Part shown: positions 1-9,070 of the stretch, piece after piece | Layout of the letters: each line of letters starts with the position of its first letter | Position numbering within the stretch: the stretch's first letter is position 1 | DNA from: Trueperaceae bacterium | GTDB lineage: Bacteria > Deinococcota > Deinococci > Deinococcales > Trueperaceae | DNA: 64,000 bases | Assembly: GCA_036381035.1 (NCBI GenBank) | Contig: DASVDQ010000024.1 | Location: forward strand, 33,742 to 97,741 | Direction of reading: 5' to 3' | Notes under the pieces: model-generated | Told to the model about the DNA's origin: nothing | What the model saw: the letters and a program-made list of their open reading frames with translations, nothing else | Databases searched by the model: none | Position numbers and translations under genes: made by a program

Positions 1-1
1 C

Positions 2-349
2 GACACCGTCAGGCGCGTGGTCATGTCAGCCGTCACCGACTCGGGGCGCGAGCTCAGGTACGAGCACGCCTCGCCTGGCGTGAGGAACCTGCTCACGATC
101 GCCCACGTCGCGAGCGGCAGGCCGATCGCCGACATCGAGGCGGAGCTCGAGGGCGGCGGCTACGGGACCCTCAAGAAGCTCGTCGTGCAGGCCGTGAACG
201 ACATGCTCGCGCCGCTGCAGCGCCGCTACCGCGAGTACATGGACGACCCCGCCAGCCTCGACGCCGTGCTGCGGCGGGGCGCCGACCGCGCGCGGGAGGT
301 CGCGGCCCGCACCCTGCGCCGCGCCCAGGACGCCCTGGGGGTCGGCTGA
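2..349 (+). CDS. trpS: Tryptophanyl-tRNA synthetase, C-terminal part (5' truncated by window)
   Basis: This is the last ~115 residues of TrpS, which charges tRNA(Trp) in the cytoplasm; the reading frame is open from base 2 and the N-terminus with the HIGH and KMSKS motifs lies outside the window. The visible part matches the family's C-terminal helical region: it opens with DTVRRVVMSAVTDSG, continues with GVRNLLTIAHVASG, and ends in the usual helix that contains IEAELEGGGYG, a KKLV segment and an RYREYMDDPASLD segment. The stop TGA (347-349) overlaps an in-frame CTG of the next gene (CTGA, 346-349), so the two are probably cotranscribed and translationally coupled. The family call is confident; the true start cannot be seen. 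Confidence 0.93.
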   Translation, partial: DTVRRVVMSAVTDSGRELRYEHASPGVRNLLTIAHVASGRPIADIEAELEGGGYGTLKKLVVQAVNDMLAPLQRRYREYMDDPASLDAVLRRGADRAREVAARTLRRAQDALGVG

Positions 350-1224
350 CGGGCCGAGTCCTCTTCCTCTTCCTCGACGGGGTGGGCGTGCCGCCTCCCG
401 GCGCGGCCGGGAGCCCGGTGCTCGAGGCCGCCACGCCGACCCTCGCCGCCATGCGCGCCGGGGCGGTGGACGCGCCCGCCGTGTACCGGGAGCTCGACGC
501 GACCCTCGGCCACCCTGGCCTGCCCCAGTCGGCGACGGGGCAGTCGACGCTGCTCACCGGCGTCAACGCCGCCGACGCGATGAGCGGCCACTACGGACCC
601 TGGCCGGGACCGACGCTGCGGCGGCTCCTCGACGCCGGCAGCGTCTTCGCCGACGCCGCCCGCGCGGGCGGGGCGAGCCTGGCCAACGCCTACCCGCCCG
701 GCTACTTCGCCGCCCGCGAGGCCGGGAGGGTCAGGCCGAACGCCGTCGCCTACGCCGCGCTGGCCGCGGGGCTCAGGCAGCGCGGCGAGGCCGAGTACGC
801 CGCCGGCGAGGCGGTCCCCTCCGACCTGCATGGCGCCCACCTGGGGCGCGAGGGGGGCCCGCTGGGCCCCGAGGGCTCGGCGCGCGTGCTCAGCGAGCTC
901 GCGGCGCGTCACGCGCTCACCCTGCTCGACGTCTGGCTCACGGACGCTTACGGCCACGCCCGGGACTACGCCGGCGCCAAGGGCCTCCTGGAGCGCCTGG
1001 ACACCGCCCTGCGCTTCCTGGTCGCCGACCCGCTCGGGGCCGTGGCGCGCGGCGTCACGCTGCTGATCACCTCCGACCACGGCAACGTCGAGGACCTGAG
1101 CGTGCCGACCCACACGCGCAACCCCGTGCCGCTCTACGCCGTCGGCCCGGGGGCGGAGGCGTTCGCCGGCGCGAGCAGCCTGCTCGACGTCGCGCCGGCG
1201 CTCAGGGAGCTGCTGGCGGGCTAG
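346..1224 (+). CDS. Alkaline-phosphatase-superfamily metalloenzyme (phosphopentomutase/iPGM-like)
   Basis: A 292-residue metalloenzyme of the phosphopentomutase/cofactor-independent phosphoglycerate mutase clan. It opens with a hydrophobic strand ending in LDGVG (first metal Asp), has the nucleophile loop ATGQSTLLTG, and ends with the metal-binding LITSDHGNVED and a downstream HTRNPVPLY segment. It is much shorter than true phosphopentomutase or iPGM, so the cap/insert domain is reduced and the substrate cannot be predicted. The conserved LFLFLDGVG strand lies upstream of the first ATG/GTG (GTG 382 falls inside it). The only in-frame NTG that keeps the strand is CTG 346, which overlaps the trpS stop as CTGA, so I place the start there. 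A start at 382 would remove the first catalytic Asp. Confidence 0.75.
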   Translation: MTGRVLFLFLDGVGVPPPGAAGSPVLEAATPTLAAMRAGAVDAPAVYRELDATLGHPGLPQSATGQSTLLTGVNAADAMSGHYGPWPGPTLRRLLDAGSVFADAARAGGASLANAYPPGYFAAREAGRVRPNAVAYAALAAGLRQRGEAEYAAGEAVPSDLHGAHLGREGGPLGPEGSARVLSELAARHALTLLDVWLTDAYGHARDYAGAKGLLERLDTALRFLVADPLGAVARGVTLLITSDHGNVEDLSVPTHTRNPVPLYAVGPGAEAFAGASSLLDVAPALRELLAG

Positions 1225-1246
1225 CGGGCCCTGACCGCGGTGCCGC

Positions 1247-1288
1247 CCGGGCGCGGACCCGTCCCGCTGCCCGCCGCGGACCGCCCGG
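1247..1288. terminator. Candidate bidirectional hairpin between convergent genes
   Basis: A perfect 7-bp inverted repeat CCGGGCG (1247-1253) / CGCCCGG (1282-1288) lies in the gap between the convergent metalloenzyme and SpoIIM-like genes. There is no U-tract, so the termination role is inferred from position only. Confidence 0.3.
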
Positions 1289-1303
1289 CGGCCGGGGGAC
1301 GGC

Positions 1304-2542
1304 TCAGAACCCGAGGATCAGCGCCGCGGCCTCGAACCAGGCGGCGGCGACCAGCAGGACGAGCGCCGCGGGCAGCGTCGAGAGGAGCTTGCGGAAGCCC
1401 GCCGCGAGGCCGCCGAAGCCGCCCCGCCACACGGTGGCGAGCAGCATGCCGCCGCCCGCGACGACGAGGAAGTAGGAGGTCAGCTCGAGCACGAGCACGA
1501 CCAGCAGGACGAGGAGCTGCGCCCCGGCGCCGCCGCCGATCATCCCGAACGGCACGCCCTGGACGAAGAACGAGAACGCGGCGTAGAGGTACGCCGGCAC
1601 GCCCAGCACGGCGGCGAGCGTGAACGTCACCGACAGCGTGACGACGACGAAGTTCTGGTAGAAGGTCACGACCGCGGCGCGGGGCACGTCGCCGCTGCCG
1701 TAGGCGGCCGTGGCGCCCAGCGAGGTGATCGCGCCCTCGACGATCTCCACGATGGCGACGTCGCAGGAGTCCGGCAGCGTCGTGCCCGCCAGCACGCCCA
1801 GCCCGAACACGGCGTAGAGGGCGAGGACCGTGATCACGACGAGGCGACGGTGCTCGCTGACGGCCGCGCGCGTGGACGCGAGCCAGCGGCGCAGCGGCGA
1901 GCCCGGCTGCGCCAGCATGAACGCGACGATCACGCTGAGGGCGATGAACCCGAAGGCCGCCGATGGCGTCTGCAGCCACGCCCTCACGCCTCCGGGCTCG
2001 GTGCTCGAGAGGAAGCCCACGCGCACGGCCTCCCAGCCGCCGTCGGCCGGCGCCAGCCGCACCTCGACGAGGTCGAGCTGGCCGTCCGGCCGCGACGCCG
2101 GGTACGTGAACACCCTGACGTCCCCGTCCTCTGGCGTCGTGCGCTCCACCCGGTCGTCCAGGTTCACCTCGGTGCCGGGAGGGGGCGGCGGCTCGGAGAC
2201 GATGCCGGGCAGCTCGCGGCAGAGCTGCTCGGCGTCGAGCCCGGCGAGCCTCTCGAGGTTGATGGGCTGCCGCGCCAGCCACTCGCGCACGGCCTCGTCG
2301 GCGGCCGCCTCGGCCGAGGACGCCGGGGTAGGGGAGGCCGCCTCGCCGGCCGGGTCCGCGGGCGCGTCCGGCACCGCGGGCGCCGACCGCGCGGGGGGCG
2401 CCGCGGCGACAGCGGGGCCCTCGCCGGCCGCCTGTCCGTCGGCCACGCCCGGCGCGGCCTGCGCCGCCGTCCACGACAGCGCGGCGGCCAGCAGCAGCGC
2501 GGCGAGGTGCGTGACGAGCGAGCGTGACGTGCTTCGGGACAT
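1304..2542 (-). CDS. SpoIIM-like (DUF95) integral membrane protein
   Basis: A 412-residue membrane protein. Residues 1-29 look like a signal peptide (hydrophobic LAALLLAAALSW followed by AQA). A Pro/Ala-rich linker and a ~100-residue exported region follow, then about five membrane segments from residue ~190 to the end. The segment LVLELTSYFLVVAGGG resembles the ELP...AGG signature of the SpoIIM/DUF95 family, which was named in sporulation but is widespread in non-sporulating bacteria with no settled function. The start ATG is preceded by a purine-rich stretch and a TATGCT box about 42 bp upstream, so this message has a short leader, unlike many neighbours. It is convergent with the preceding gene and divergent from the HD gene. 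The family assignment is moderate; a role in envelope or membrane remodelling is only a guess. Confidence 0.6.
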   Translation of the reverse strand: MSRSTSRSLVTHLAALLLAAALSWTAAQAAPGVADGQAAGEGPAVAAAPPARSAPAVPDAPADPAGEAASPTPASSAEAAADEAVREWLARQPINLERLAGLDAEQLCRELPGIVSEPPPPPGTEVNLDDRVERTTPEDGDVRVFTYPASRPDGQLDLVEVRLAPADGGWEAVRVGFLSSTEPGGVRAWLQTPSAAFGFIALSVIVAFMLAQPGSPLRRWLASTRAAVSEHRRLVVITVLALYAVFGLGVLAGTTLPDSCDVAIVEIVEGAITSLGATAAYGSGDVPRAAVVTFYQNFVVVTLSVTFTLAAVLGVPAYLYAAFSFFVQGVPFGMIGGGAGAQLLVLLVVLVLELTSYFLVVAGGGMLLATVWRGGFGGLAAGFRKLLSTLPAALVLLVAAAWFEAAALILGF

Positions 2543-2583
2543 GCTCCGGTGCGCCTTCCTGCGACGGGGAGCCGCTGGGCGCC

Positions 2584-2589
2584 AGCATA
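2584..2589 (-). promoter_or_regulatory. -10 box (TATGCT) of the SpoIIM-like gene
   Basis: TATGCT on the minus strand lies about 42 bp from the ATG at 2542, leaving a leader of about 35 nt that contains a purine-rich GGAAGG and a GGAG just before the start. Confidence 0.5.
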
Positions 2590-2623
2590 CAGGGGCGGCG
2601 TGGGTCCTCCGGCGGGCCCGCGC

Positions 2624-2629
2624 TAGACT
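2624..2629 (+). promoter_or_regulatory. -10 box (TAGACT) of the HD-domain gene, leaderless type
   Basis: TAGACT is separated by 8 nt from GTG 2638, so transcription should start at or within a few bases of the start codon. This box is what selects GTG 2638 over longer in-frame starts. Confidence 0.6.
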
Positions 2630-2637
2630 CGGCGTCC

Positions 2638-3138
2638 GTGAGGTGGAGCGCCAGGTGGGCCCTCAACGCCGCCCTCAGGACCCTGCAGGCGGCGTTCCCC
2701 GCGCTCGCCGACCCCGACGACGAGTGGGCGCTCGCGGTCCTCGAGCCCGCCGAGCGGCGCCTCTACGCCGCGATGCCGCCGGCGGAGCGGGCGCACGCGG
2801 TGAAGGTCGCGCGCTGCCTGGCCTCGCGACGCCCCGACGCGCCGCGAGAGGCGCTGCGGGCGGCGCTGCTCCACGACGTGGGCAAGGCGGGCAGCAGCGG
2901 CCACGTCGCGCACCGCGTCCTCGCCCACCTGCTCCCCGAGCCCGACGTGCCGCCGGAGCCGCGCCTGAGCGGGCTGGCCGGCGCCAGGCAGGCGCGTCGC
3001 CACCACGCCGCCTACGGCGCGCTGATGGTCCTCGACGCCTCCGCCGACGCCAGGGTCGCGTGGCTCGTCAGGCACCACCACGACCCGCGCGGCGACGCCG
3101 AGGCGGAGCTGATCAAGGCCTGCGACGAGGACACGTGA
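2638..3138 (+). CDS. HD-domain hydrolase
   Basis: A 166-residue cytoplasmic protein with the HD metal-dependent phosphohydrolase signature. It has a helix containing HAVKVARCL, the central LLHDVGKAG (the HD pair), then RRHHAAYGA and a C-terminal LVRHHHDP that can supply further metal ligands. Members of this superfamily hydrolyse nucleotides or phosphoesters; the substrate here is unknown. The start GTG 2638 is chosen because a TAGACT -10 box lies 8 nt upstream. The upstream in-frame stretch has no homology and runs into the promoter of the divergent SpoIIM-like gene. Its stop overlaps the folC start (GTGA), so the two form an operon. Confidence 0.8.
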   Translation: MRWSARWALNAALRTLQAAFPALADPDDEWALAVLEPAERRLYAAMPPAERAHAVKVARCLASRRPDAPREALRAALLHDVGKAGSSGHVAHRVLAHLLPEPDVPPEPRLSGLAGARQARRHHAAYGALMVLDASADARVAWLVRHHHDPRGDAEAELIKACDEDT

Positions 3139-4427
3139 AGAGCACGCCGGCGCTCGACTGGCTCTTCGGCCTCCAGCGCTTCGGCATGCGCCCGGGCCTG
3201 GAGAGGGTCGGGGCGCTGCTGGCCGCGGAGGGCCTGCCGGCGCCGGGCACGCGCGTCGTGCTGGTCGCGGGCACGAACGGCAAGGGCTCGGTCGCGCGGC
3301 TCGTCGCCGCGGCTCTCACGGCGTCGGGGAGGCGCACCGGCTCGTTCTTCAGCCCGCACCTCGAGCGCGTAGGCGAGCGGGTGCGCGTCGACGGCGAGGA
3401 GTCGACGACCGCGTCGCTGGAGGACGCCGTCGCCGCCGTGAGGCCGGCGGCAGAGCGCCTGGGCTGCACGTTCTTCGAGGTCGTGACCGCCGCGGCCCTG
3501 CACCGTTTCCGCGAGGAGGGCGTGGGCTGGGCGGTCATGGAGGCTGGCATGGGCGGCCGCTACGACGCCACGAACGCGCTCGACCCGGTGCTCGCGGTGA
3601 TCACCGGCGTCGCGCTCGACCACCAGGCCGTCCTGGGCGACACGGTCGAGGCCATCGCCCGCGACAAGGCCGGCGTGCTGCGGCCCGGCGTGCCGGCGGT
3701 CACGGGCGCGCGGGGTGAGGCCCTGGCGGCCATCGCGTCGGAGGCCGCGGCGCTGGGCGCGCCGCTCCTCGCGCTGGGCCGCGACTTCCGCGTGGCCGTG
3801 GGGCGTGCCGGCTGGGACGGCGTCGAGGCGACCGTCGCCGGGAGCGTGGCCGGGCTCCCCCTCGCGCTGCGCTCGCCCCTCGTCGGCGCGCACCAGGCGC
3901 GCAACCTCGCGGTCGCGTCCGTGGCGTCGCTGGTCCTCGGGGTCGAGGGCGAGGCGGTGCGCGACGCCTTCGCGCACACCGCCTGGCCGGGTCGGCTCGA
4001 GAGGATCGACGCGGACCGAGCCTGGGTGCTCGACGGCGCCCACAACCCTGAGGCCGCCGCGGCCCTCGCCGCGGCGCTCGACGAGCTCTGCGCCGAGCCG
4101 GCCGCCCTCGTCGTGGGCGTCTCGCGCGACAAGGACCTCGCGGGCGTGCTGGGGCCGCTCGTGAGGCGCGCGCGGCTCGTGGTGGCGACGCGGGCGTCCT
4201 CGTCGCCGCGCGCCGCGCTGCCCTCCGAGCTGGCCGCGTCCGCGAGGCGGGCCGGCGCCGCGGGCGCGGTGCGCGAGGCGCCGGACGCGGCGGCCGCCCT
4301 GGGCCTCGCCAGGGACCTCACGCGCGAGGGCGACCTCGTGCTCGTCGCGGGGTCGCTGTTCCTGGTGGGGGAGGTCAGGTCGCTGCTGCGGGGCGAGGCG
4401 CCGGAGGGCAGGGAGCGCTGGCAGTGA
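3135..4427 (+). CDS. folC: Folylpolyglutamate synthase / dihydrofolate synthase
   Basis: FolC adds glutamate to dihydropteroate or folates using ATP. The 430-residue product has the Mur-ligase-like P-loop VAGTNGKGSVAR near residue 45, the substrate loop FSPHLERVGERVRVDG, the metal region MEAGMGGRYDATN, a GVALDHQAVLGDT motif and the C-terminal-domain motif LDGAHNPEAAAAL. Length is normal for the family. GTG 3135 overlaps the stop of the HD gene (GTGA), giving tight coupling. It converges on plsY across a ~110-bp gap that is extremely GC-rich and contains a CCCGCG-GGTC-CGCGGG hairpin near 4475. Confidence 0.95.
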   Translation: MKSTPALDWLFGLQRFGMRPGLERVGALLAAEGLPAPGTRVVLVAGTNGKGSVARLVAAALTASGRRTGSFFSPHLERVGERVRVDGEESTTASLEDAVAAVRPAAERLGCTFFEVVTAAALHRFREEGVGWAVMEAGMGGRYDATNALDPVLAVITGVALDHQAVLGDTVEAIARDKAGVLRPGVPAVTGARGEALAAIASEAAALGAPLLALGRDFRVAVGRAGWDGVEATVAGSVAGLPLALRSPLVGAHQARNLAVASVASLVLGVEGEAVRDAFAHTAWPGRLERIDADRAWVLDGAHNPEAAAALAAALDELCAEPAALVVGVSRDKDLAGVLGPLVRRARLVVATRASSSPRAALPSELAASARRAGAAGAVREAPDAAAALGLARDLTREGDLVLVAGSLFLVGEVRSLLRGEAPEGRERWQ

Positions 4428-4538
4428 GGGCGGGCGATGCCGCACGCGTCCGCCGGGGTCGTCCCCGCGGGTCCGCGGGCGGCGCCGCGCGGCCGCGCAC
4501 CGTCGCCGGCCGGCCGGCGCGCGCGGGCGGCGCGGGGT

Positions 4539-5162
4539 CTAGCCCGGTTCCTGCCGGTAGCCGCGCCGCGCCCGCCACCGGCCGACCGCCAGCCTGACGA
4601 GGCCGACGACGGACATCGCCGCCACCACCGTCGTCGCGGTGAACGTGGCCTCGCGGGGCCAGCCCTGCCTGTCGAGCGCGAGCAGCACCACGACGGGGAA
4701 GAGGACGATCGTGACGAGCATGGCCGCGTCGCCGTCGCGCACGAGCAGCAGCAGGGCGACGAGGAGGACCAGGCCGTAGAGCGGCGGCGCCGGGTGCACG
4801 ACGAGCAGGGCGCCGAACGCCGTCGCCAGGCCCTTGCCGCCGCGGAAGCCCACGTAGGGGGAGAAGCAGTGCCCCGCCACGGACCCGAGCGCGCCGAGGA
4901 GCGAGGCGAGGAGCGGGTCCTGGCCGGGCTCGAGGCCGGCGAGGAGGCCCCCGAGGAACGCCGCCAGCGCCCCCTTGCCGGCGTCGACGAGCAGGACGGC
5001 CACGCCCAGGGCCGGCGCCACGTTGCGCGCGGTGTTCATCGCCCCCATCGAGCCGGAGCCGACCGCGAAGACGTCCTTGCCGCGCGCCCTGGCCAGCAGG
5101 TAGGCGGTGGGGAAGCCGCCCAGCAGGTAGCCGAGCGCCAGCGCCACGAGCGGCGCGCTCAC
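4539..5162 (-). CDS. plsY: Acyl-phosphate:glycerol-3-phosphate acyltransferase
   Basis: PlsY is the membrane acyltransferase that makes 1-acyl-glycerol-3-phosphate from acyl-phosphate, the first committed step of phospholipid synthesis. The 207-residue product has the family motifs in order: GYLLGGFPTAYL in the first membrane helix, GSGSMGAMNTAR (phosphate-binding loop), DAGKGALAAFLG and GHCFSPYVGFRGGKG. About five hydrophobic helices are visible. The start GTG (5162-5160) overlaps the recO stop as GTGA, so it is the second gene of a recO-plsY operon. The C-terminal tail is Arg-rich, consistent with the positive-inside rule. Confidence 0.93.
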   Translation of the reverse strand: MSAPLVALALGYLLGGFPTAYLLARARGKDVFAVGSGSMGAMNTARNVAPALGVAVLLVDAGKGALAAFLGGLLAGLEPGQDPLLASLLGALGSVAGHCFSPYVGFRGGKGLATAFGALLVVHPAPPLYGLVLLVALLLLVRDGDAAMLVTIVLFPVVVLLALDRQGWPREATFTATTVVAAMSVVGLVRLAVGRWRARRGYRQEPG

Positions 5163-5932
5163 GTGACCGGCGCCGCGGACCCGGCCGGAGGCAGGTTCGC
5201 GAGGCTGTTCAGCTCGCGCACGTGGTAGCCGACGTGGCGGGAGAGCACGCGCCAGTGCAGCTCGCGCGCGCGCGGGGGGCGCGACAGCGCCTCGCGCATC
5301 GGCGCCTCGACGAGGTCGGCGAGCTCGGCGGACCCCTCCTCGCCGACGTAGCTGGCGCTCGCGCCGGGGGGCAGGCCGCCGCTCGGCCCGTCCCGCATCG
5401 CGCAGCCGTCGCACTCGAGGCCGCCGGCCTCGGGGTCGTAGGCGACGAGCGGGCCGGCGGACCCGCAGCGCGCGCAGCGGCTCACGGTGGGCGCCAGGCC
5501 GGCGAGGCCGAGGAGGCGCCACGAGTAGATCAGGGCCACGTGCTCGGGGTCGTGGTGCTTGACGAGCCCGCGCAGGCCGCTCGCCAGGTACTCGTGCACC
5601 CGCTCGCCGAGGTGGACGTCGACCGTGAGGGCGTCGACGAGCTCGGCGAGGAGGTTCGCGTACGGGTAGACGTCCGGTCGGCTCAGCCCGGTCAGCGCGC
5701 CGCCGAGCTGCACCTGCGTGATGAGGGCCAGGTCCTCGTCGCGCTTGCGGTAGTACTGCAGCGTGACGTCGTGGAAGAGGCTGAGCTTCCCGAGGTTGCC
5801 GCCGGGCAGCTTGCCCTTGCGCGCCACGCCGCGCCACTTGCCCTCGTGCGACAGCAGCGTGACCACGAGGTCGCCGCTGGGCAGCGGCTTCCGCCTTATG
5901 ACGATGCCGTCGGTGACGGTGTAGCGCCGCAC
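5159..5932 (-). CDS. recO: DNA repair protein RecO
   Basis: RecO binds DNA and SSB and, with RecR, helps load RecA onto gaps. The 257-residue product has the N-terminal OB-fold start TDGIVIRRKPLPSGDLVVTLLS, a helical middle region, and a Cys4 zinc element built from CARCGS and CDGCAM. An open frame extends further upstream, but a TACACT box lies 5 nt before the GTG at 5932, making that GTG the likely leaderless start and giving a normal-length RecO. recR is encoded about 3 kb away, so two members of the RecFOR pathway are in this window. Confidence 0.9.
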   Translation of the reverse strand: MRRYTVTDGIVIRRKPLPSGDLVVTLLSHEGKWRGVARKGKLPGGNLGKLSLFHDVTLQYYRKRDEDLALITQVQLGGALTGLSRPDVYPYANLLAELVDALTVDVHLGERVHEYLASGLRGLVKHHDPEHVALIYSWRLLGLAGLAPTVSRCARCGSAGPLVAYDPEAGGLECDGCAMRDGPSGGLPPGASASYVGEEGSAELADLVEAPMREALSRPPRARELHWRVLSRHVGYHVRELNSLANLPPAGSAAPVT

Positions 5933-5937
5933 GACAC

Positions 5938-5943
5938 AGTGTA
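5938..5943 (-). promoter_or_regulatory. -10 box (TACACT) of recO-plsY, leaderless type
   Basis: TACACT on the minus strand is 5 nt from GTG 5932. No convincing -35 is visible. Confidence 0.55.
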
Positions 5944-6053
5944 CGGCGGGAGGACGGGGAGCCTGGTGCCGCCCGCGGCGCGCCATGCTCCGCGCCGGCG
6001 GCCGTCCGCCGCGGACGTCCCCGCGCTGCCGGCCGCCCGCGTCGCGCCGGCCC

Positions 6054-8807
6054 TCAGGCGGTCTTCGTCTTGCGGGCGCCGCTCCTCGTCGTCCGGCCCT
6101 TGACGGTCCGCGTGCGCGCGGGCTTCTGCGCCGTCGACGACTTCGCCTTCCGCGCCGTCCTCGACCCCTTGGCGGCGGCCTTCCGCCCCCGCTTGGCGCC
6201 GCCCTTGGCCGCGGCGGCCTGGGCGCGCGCGTCGAGCAGGGCCAGCGCCTGCTCCAGCGTCACCTCCTCCGGCGACACGTCCTTGGGCAGGGAGGCGTTG
6301 AGCTTGCCGCGCTTCACGTAGGGCCCGTAGCGTCCCTCGCGCACGTCGACGACCTCGCCCGTGCGCTCGTCCACCCCGAGCTCGCGCAGGGCCGCCCCGC
6401 CGCGCTGCGCCTTCCTGCGCAGCAGCTCGAGCGCCTCGTCGAGCGTCACGTCGAGGACGAACCTGTCCTTCGGCAGCGAGGCGTAGGTGCGCCCGTGACG
6501 CACGTAGGGCCCGTAGCGGCCGATGCCGACGTCGACGGCGCCGCCCTCGGGGTGCTCGCCCAGGGTCTTCGGCAGGGCGATGAGCGCCAGGGCCATCTCC
6601 GGGGTCACGTCGTGCGGGGCCACGCCGGGCGGGAGGGAGACGCGCTTGGGCTTCTCCGCGCCCTCGCCGGTGCCGAGCTGCAGGTAGGGGCCGAACGGTC
6701 CGCGCTTGAGGAGCACGGGCTCGCCCGTCTCCGGCTCTGTGGCGAGGGTCACGTCGCCGAGGTTGCCCTCGCGCAGGTAGCGCTCCAGGTCCTCGCGCGT
6801 GAGGTCGGCGGGGGCCACGTCGCCGGGCAGCGACGCGGTCTTCACCTCCCCGTCCAGCTCGCCCTCCACGTACGGGCCGTAGCGCCCCACGCGCACGACG
6901 TACGGGTCCCACTTGGCGGCCGTGACCGTGGAGATCGCGCGGGCGTCGATGCCCTCCATCGCCTGCTCGACGCGCCTGACGATGCCGTCCTCGCCCAGGT
7001 AGAAGTCGTGCAGGTAGGTGTCGCTCGGTCGCTCGCCGGCGGCGATGGCGTCGAGGATCGCCTCCATGCCGGCGGTGAACTCGGTGTCGACGAGGCGCCT
7101 GAACTGCCGCTCGAGGAGCGCCGTGGTCGCGAACGCGGTGAACGTGGGCACGAGCTGCTGCCCGACCTTGCGGGCGTAGCCGCGCGTGAGGATCGTGTCG
7201 ATGATCGAGGCGTAGGTGCTCGGCCTGCCGATGCCCTCGGCCTCGAGGACCTTCACGAGGCTGGCGTCGGTGTAGCGCGCGGGCGGCTTGGTCTCGTGCC
7301 CGAGCGCCTGCACGCCCTCGCACGCCAGCTCCGCGCCGCGCGCCAGGGGCGGCAGCGGCTGGTCGCGGTCGTCGAGGGCGGCCTCGGGGTCGTCGGAGCC
7401 CTCGACGTAGGCCCTGAAGTAGCCGGGGAAGACGACGGTGCGGCCCGAGGCGCGGAAGCCGAGCACGGGCTCGGCGCCGGCGGACGCGTCCCCCAGCGCG
7501 TCGGCGAGGGCCGACGCGTCGGACAGGCGCGCCGCGATGCGCGCCGTGACGGTCTTCAGGCGCGCCTCCTTCATCTGCGTGGCCACCGTGCGCTTCCAGA
7601 TCAGGTCGTAGAGGCGTGCCTCGACGCCGCGCAGGCCGTGCTCCTCGGCCGTGCGCATCTGCGTGCCGGCGGGACGTATCGCCTCGTGCGCCTCCTGCGC
7701 GGCCTTGGCGCGCTGGCGGTAGCGTCGCGGGCTCGCGGTGAGGTACGCCTCGCCGTAGCGCCGCCTGATGGCGTCGCGCGCCGCCGTGAGGGCCTCGTTC
7801 GAGAGGTGCACCGAGTCGGTGCGCATGTAGGTGATGTAGCCGTTCTCGTACAGCGACTGCGCGATGCGCATCGTCTCGCGGGCCGCGAGGCCGAGCTTCC
7901 TGCTGGCCTCCTGCTGCAGCGTCGACGTCGTGAACGGCGGGGCGGGGGAGCGCGACTGCTCCTTCTCCTCGACGTCCAGCACGCGCCAGGACGCGTCCGC
8001 GGCGGCGTCGGCCAGGCGCCTCGCGGACGCCTCGCCCAGCAGGACGACGCCCTCGAGGCCGCGCTTCAGGCCGCCCGTGTCGGGGTCGAAGTCGCGCCCC
8101 TGGGCGACGCGCCGCTCGGCCACGCTCGTGAGCTCGGCGGTGAAGGCGCCGCCCGCGGCGGCGAGCCGGGCGGTCAGGTCCCAGTAGCTGCCGGCGACGA
8201 AGTCGAGGCGCTCGCGCTCGCGCATGACGAGCAGGCGCACGGCCACGCTCTGCACGCGCCCCGCCGAGAGACGGGGCGCGATCTTGCGCCACAGCAGGGG
8301 GCTCAGCTCGTAGCCGACGAGCCTGTCGAGCACGCGCCTGGTCTCCTGGGCGTCGACGAGGTCGAGGTCGATCTGCCTGGTGTTCTCCAGGGCGTCGCGG
8401 ATGGCCTGCTCGGTGATCTCGTGGAACACCATCCGCTTCACGGGCACCCGGGGCTCGAGCACCTCGACGAGGTGCCAGCCTATCGACTCGCCCTCGCGGT
8501 CCTCGTCCGTCGCGATGTAGACCTCGTCGGCCTGCTTGAGGGCGGCCTTGAGGCGGCGCACGACCTCGCGCTTGCCCGGCGCCACGACGTAGACGGGCTT
8601 GAAGCCGGCCTCGACGTTCACGCCGAGCCGCGACCAGCTCTCCTTGCGGATCTCCTCGGGGATCTCGGCCGCGGAGGAGGGCAGGTCGCGCACGTGGCCC
8701 ATGCTGGCCTCTACCTGGTAGCCCGGCGGCAGGAAGCGGCTGATGGTCCTCGCCTTGGTGGGCGACTCGACGATGACCAGGCGGTTGCGGGGTCGTGGCT
8801 CTGACAA
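6054..8807 (-). CDS. topA: DNA topoisomerase I (type IA)
   Basis: TopA relaxes negative supercoils through a transient tyrosyl-DNA bond. The ~917-residue product has the Toprim start [13 protein letters not shown] near residue 10, the acidic DEDREGES triad near 101-108, and the catalytic Tyr in [11 protein letters not shown] near residue 327. In place of C-terminal zinc fingers it has four Topo I C-terminal repeats, each marked by an (R/F)(Y/F)GPYV/L element. A 50-residue Lys/Arg-rich tail follows, probably for DNA binding. I choose TTG 8807 as start because a GGAGGGGG ribosome site lies 11 nt upstream. The longer GTG at 8840 abuts the TATAAT box and would lie upstream of the transcription start. 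Confidence 0.95.
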   Translation of the reverse strand: MSEPRPRNRLVIVESPTKARTISRFLPPGYQVEASMGHVRDLPSSAAEIPEEIRKESWSRLGVNVEAGFKPVYVVAPGKREVVRRLKAALKQADEVYIATDEDREGESIGWHLVEVLEPRVPVKRMVFHEITEQAIRDALENTRQIDLDLVDAQETRRVLDRLVGYELSPLLWRKIAPRLSAGRVQSVAVRLLVMRERERLDFVAGSYWDLTARLAAAGGAFTAELTSVAERRVAQGRDFDPDTGGLKRGLEGVVLLGEASARRLADAAADASWRVLDVEEKEQSRSPAPPFTTSTLQQEASRKLGLAARETMRIAQSLYENGYITYMRTDSVHLSNEALTAARDAIRRRYGEAYLTASPRRYRQRAKAAQEAHEAIRPAGTQMRTAEEHGLRGVEARLYDLIWKRTVATQMKEARLKTVTARIAARLSDASALADALGDASAGAEPVLGFRASGRTVVFPGYFRAYVEGSDDPEAALDDRDQPLPPLARGAELACEGVQALGHETKPPARYTDASLVKVLEAEGIGRPSTYASIIDTILTRGYARKVGQQLVPTFTAFATTALLERQFRRLVDTEFTAGMEAILDAIAAGERPSDTYLHDFYLGEDGIVRRVEQAMEGIDARAISTVTAAKWDPYVVRVGRYGPYVEGELDGEVKTASLPGDVAPADLTREDLERYLREGNLGDVTLATEPETGEPVLLKRGPFGPYLQLGTGEGAEKPKRVSLPPGVAPHDVTPEMALALIALPKTLGEHPEGGAVDVGIGRYGPYVRHGRTYASLPKDRFVLDVTLDEALELLRRKAQRGGAALRELGVDERTGEVVDVREGRYGPYVKRGKLNASLPKDVSPEEVTLEQALALLDARAQAAAAKGGAKRGRKAAAKGSRTARKAKSSTAQKPARTRTVKGRTTRSGARKTKTA

Positions 8808-8840
8808 GCTCAGGAGTTCCCCCTCCCGGGAAGCCGGCAC

Positions 8841-8868
8841 ATTATACGGGCGCCTTCCGAGCGGTCAA
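8841..8868 (-). promoter_or_regulatory. Canonical promoter of topA (TTGACC-N16-TATAAT)
   Basis: On the minus strand TTGACC (8868-8863) is followed after 16 nt by TATAAT (8846-8841). This is the only promoter in the window with both hexamers near consensus. An inverted repeat GTCCCG (8875-8880) / CGGGAC (8900-8905) sits just upstream of the -35 and could be a regulator site. Confidence 0.8.
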
Positions 8869-8869
8869 G

Positions 8870-9070
8870 ATGCGGTCCCGAACGTGAGATAACGCCCATC
8901 GGGACGCTCCTAAACGGCGAGGGGGCCCGCCCGGCGGGAGGGCGTCCGGACGGCACGTCCGCGGCGGCGGGGCAGCGCGGCGGCGCCCGCCACGGCGGAC
9001 GGTCGGCCCAGCGGCGCGGCGGACCGGTGGCCGGGCGCTCGGGCGGCGCGCCGGTTCCCCGGTCGAGCGG
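8870..9070. other. Intergenic region between recR and topA
   Basis: About 200 bp without a gene. It holds the 3' end signals of the dnaX-ybaB-recR operon (GC-rich palindromes such as CGTCCGGACG and CCGCC/GGCGG) and, next to topA, a less GC-rich stretch (8876-8915) with the inverted repeat described for the topA promoter. No RNA gene is recognisable. Confidence 0.5.

Noticed and set aside
1830..3134. Long open plus-strand frame upstream of folC, antisense to the SpoIIM-like gene
   Set aside because: It is an open shadow frame caused by high GC. Only the part from GTG 3135 has FolC motifs, and the upstream part is Arg/Ser/Ala low-complexity with no homology.
5985..8804. A 939-codon open frame antisense to topA
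   Set aside because: Its translation is Arg/Gly/Ala/Val-rich with no domain, and it exactly mirrors topA codon periodicity. The many other long antisense frames in the window were left out for the same reason.
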